A program made the translations under genes and the position numbers. The notes beneath the pieces were generated by a model. The model did not search any database, was not told where the DNA came from, and worked only from the letters and a program-made list of their open reading frames with translations. From Streptosporangiaceae bacterium (GTDB taxonomy: Bacteria; Actinomycetota; Actinomycetes; Streptosporangiales; Streptosporangiaceae), in NCBI GenBank assembly GCA_030040475.1, contig JASHTQ010000609.1, positions 1 to 13,237 of the forward strand: a stretch of DNA of 13,237 bases, read 5' to 3'. Position 1 is the first letter of the stretch; the number at the start of each line of letters is the position of its first letter. Of the stretch, positions 11,898 through 13,237 are shown piece after piece.

Positions 11898-13237
11898 GGC
11901 TGGCCTGCTGCGGCCTGACGCCGCCGCCGGGCCACATGCCGAGGCGGCCGAACAGCGCGACCAGGGCGGGTACCAGCAGCGAGCGGACGGCGATCGCGTC
12001 GATGATCACCCCGACGCTCATCGCGACCGCGATCTCCCTGAACTGCTCGAGCGGTATCAACGCCAGCATGGCGAAGCTCGCCGCGAGCGCCACGCCGGCG
12101 GTGGTGATCGCCCGCGAGGCGGCAGGCGCGGCGACGGCCACCGCGTCCGCTACGGGGCGCCTCTTGGCCTCCTCCCAGATGCGCCCGACCACGAACACGT
12201 TGTAGTCCGAGCCGAGCGACACCAGCAGCACGCCGGCCGCGAACGGCACGAAGTACACCAGGCTGTCGAAGCCGAGGACCTCCCGGCAGAACAGCATCGT
12301 CAGCCCCAGCGACGCGAGCACGGCCAGGACGCTGGCGGCCAGCAGGTAGACCGGAGCGAGCAGCGACCGCAGGAACAGCACCAGCAGGATCAGCGTCACC
12401 AGCATGATCGCCGCCGAGATGCGCACCAGGTCGGCGGAGATGGAGCCGATCGCGTCGCCGGTCAGCGCGGTCTGGCCGGCTACCTCGAACCGGACGCCGG
12501 TCAGCCCGGCGGAGCGGCCGAGGGCGGGAAGATCATCCTGTAGCGTGCGGACCGCCCCGATGGCGGTCGCGTCAAGCGGGTCGGTCCGCTCGATCACCAG
12601 GAACCGCGCCGCGCCGCCGGAGGCGGCCAGCATCGGGTTCAGCGGCCCGGTGGTGGTCGGCAGGCTTGCCGGCCCGGCCAGCTCGGCGACGCCGGGCGCA
12701 GTGGCCAGTTCGCGCTGCAGCCGGGCCAGGGCCGCGGTCTGCCCGGCCACCCCGGGGCCGATCACCAGGATCTCGGTGGGGGACAGGATGCCCGGCGCGA
12801 AGCCGTCCCCGGCGGCGGTGGCCGCCCGGACGGCCTGTGACGCCGACGGAAGCTCCCCGATCAGCGGCGATCCGAGCGGCATCGTGCGCACCCCGGCCGC
12901 GGCCGCGAGCAGGCCGAGCGTGCAGGCCGCCACGATGAGCAGCGCCACGGGCCGGCTGGCGGCGAACCGCGCGGAACGCACGGCCAGGTTCCAGCGCGAG
13001 GCCTGCCGGTTCACCGCCGCCATGCCGCCCTCGCGCCTGCTGACGCCGAGGCGGCGCAGCCGCGCCGGGACCGGCCGGAACAGCAGGCCGCCGAATATCG
13101 CCATCACCGCGGGCCCCAGCGTCATCGACACCGCCAGCGCGATCAGCACGGTGAGCGCCAGCCCCGGCCCGAACGCCTGCAGCAGTTCCGTCCTGGCCAC
13201 CGCGAGCGAGGCGGTCGCGGCCGCGACGATAAAGCCC
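11857..13237 (-). CDS. MMPL/RND-family transporter, C-terminal part (start outside window)
   Basis: The visible 459 residues are the last part of an MMPL-type RND transporter, an inner-membrane pump for lipids, siderophores or drugs in actinobacteria. The reading frame enters from the right edge with GFIVAAATASLAVART, the end of the first membrane half. It continues through hydrophobic segments such as LALTVLIALAVSMTLGPAVM and VALLIVAACTLGLLAAAAG, then a periplasmic domain containing IGELPSASQAV and FLVIERTDP. The second membrane half has ISAAIMLVTLILLVLFLRS, FVPFAAGVLLVSLGSDYNVF and IDAIAVRSLLVPALVALFG. The GSDYN segment carries the Asp-Tyr pair used for proton relay in MmpL proteins. It ends with a short polar tail. 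A GTG at 13200 lies inside the conserved domain, so it is not the start. Its 3' end overlaps that of the GH3 gene by 41 bp on the opposite strand. Confidence 0.9.
   Translation of the reverse strand, partial: GFIVAAATASLAVARTELLQAFGPGLALTVLIALAVSMTLGPAVMAIFGGLLFRPVPARLRRLGVSRREGGMAAVNRQASRWNLAVRSARFAASRPVALLIVAACTLGLLAAAAGVRTMPLGSPLIGELPSASQAVRAATAAGDGFAPGILSPTEILVIGPGVAGQTAALARLQRELATAPGVAELAGPASLPTTTGPLNPMLAASGGAARFLVIERTDPLDATAIGAVRTLQDDLPALGRSAGLTGVRFEVAGQTALTGDAIGSISADLVRISAAIMLVTLILLVLFLRSLLAPVYLLAASVLAVLASLGLTMLFCREVLGFDSLVYFVPFAAGVLLVSLGSDYNVFVVGRIWEEAKRRPVADAVAVAAPAASRAITTAGVALAASFAMLALIPLEQFREIAVAMSVGVIIDAIAVRSLLVPALVALFGRLGMWPGGGVRPQQASLTSTAAGDTPALR

Overview
The window is high-GC DNA whose codons end mostly in G or C. 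Its gene content is typical of an actinobacterium: a full-length HrpA RNA helicase with actinobacterial-style C-terminal domains, an XRE/DUF5753 regulator, a maleylpyruvate-isomerase-like (mycothiol-type DinB) enzyme and an MMPL transporter. I see no rRNA, tRNA, CRISPR array, insertion sequence, integrase or phage gene. It reads as ordinary chromosome with a few unusual local features.

Left part (1-5576). Positions 1-279 hold no convincing gene but contain two adjacent perfect hairpins. A YbaK-type aminoacyl-tRNA deacylase-like gene (280-825, minus) diverges from a COG3618-type amidohydrolase/lactonase (start 874, plus). The conserved part of the amidohydrolase ends near 1711, but its frame has no stop until 2190, so as read it runs 415 nt into the hrpA helicase gene (1776-5576).

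Middle (5577-7028). A GTG-started XRE/DUF5753 regulator (5713-6582) has no DUF397 partner in the window. Convergent with it, only 4 nt away, is an unrecognised 54-codon gene (6587-6751, minus). This small gene has a clear ribosome binding site and a good promoter. The spacer 6752-7028 holds several short repeats and palindromes.

Right part (7029-13237). A TetR repressor gene (minus) diverges from a DHA2-type 14-helix MFS exporter gene (plus). Two 15-bp palindromes, centred 40 bp apart, lie between them. The exporter starts a run of four co-directional genes: exporter, maleylpyruvate-isomerase-like enzyme, SAM methyltransferase, and an exported GH3 hydrolase whose start codon overlaps the methyltransferase stop. 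This run suggests efflux plus chemical modification of small molecules under TetR control, with the GH3 gene translationally coupled at the end. An MMPL/RND transporter gene enters from the right edge on the minus strand, with its start outside the window. Its 3' end overlaps that of the GH3 gene by 41 bp.

I found no clear new multi-gene system. The best leads are the missing stop of the amidohydrolase, the twin palindromes of the TetR/MFS pair, the small gene facing the DUF5753 regulator, and two enzymes (YbaK-like and GH3) that lack expected catalytic residues.
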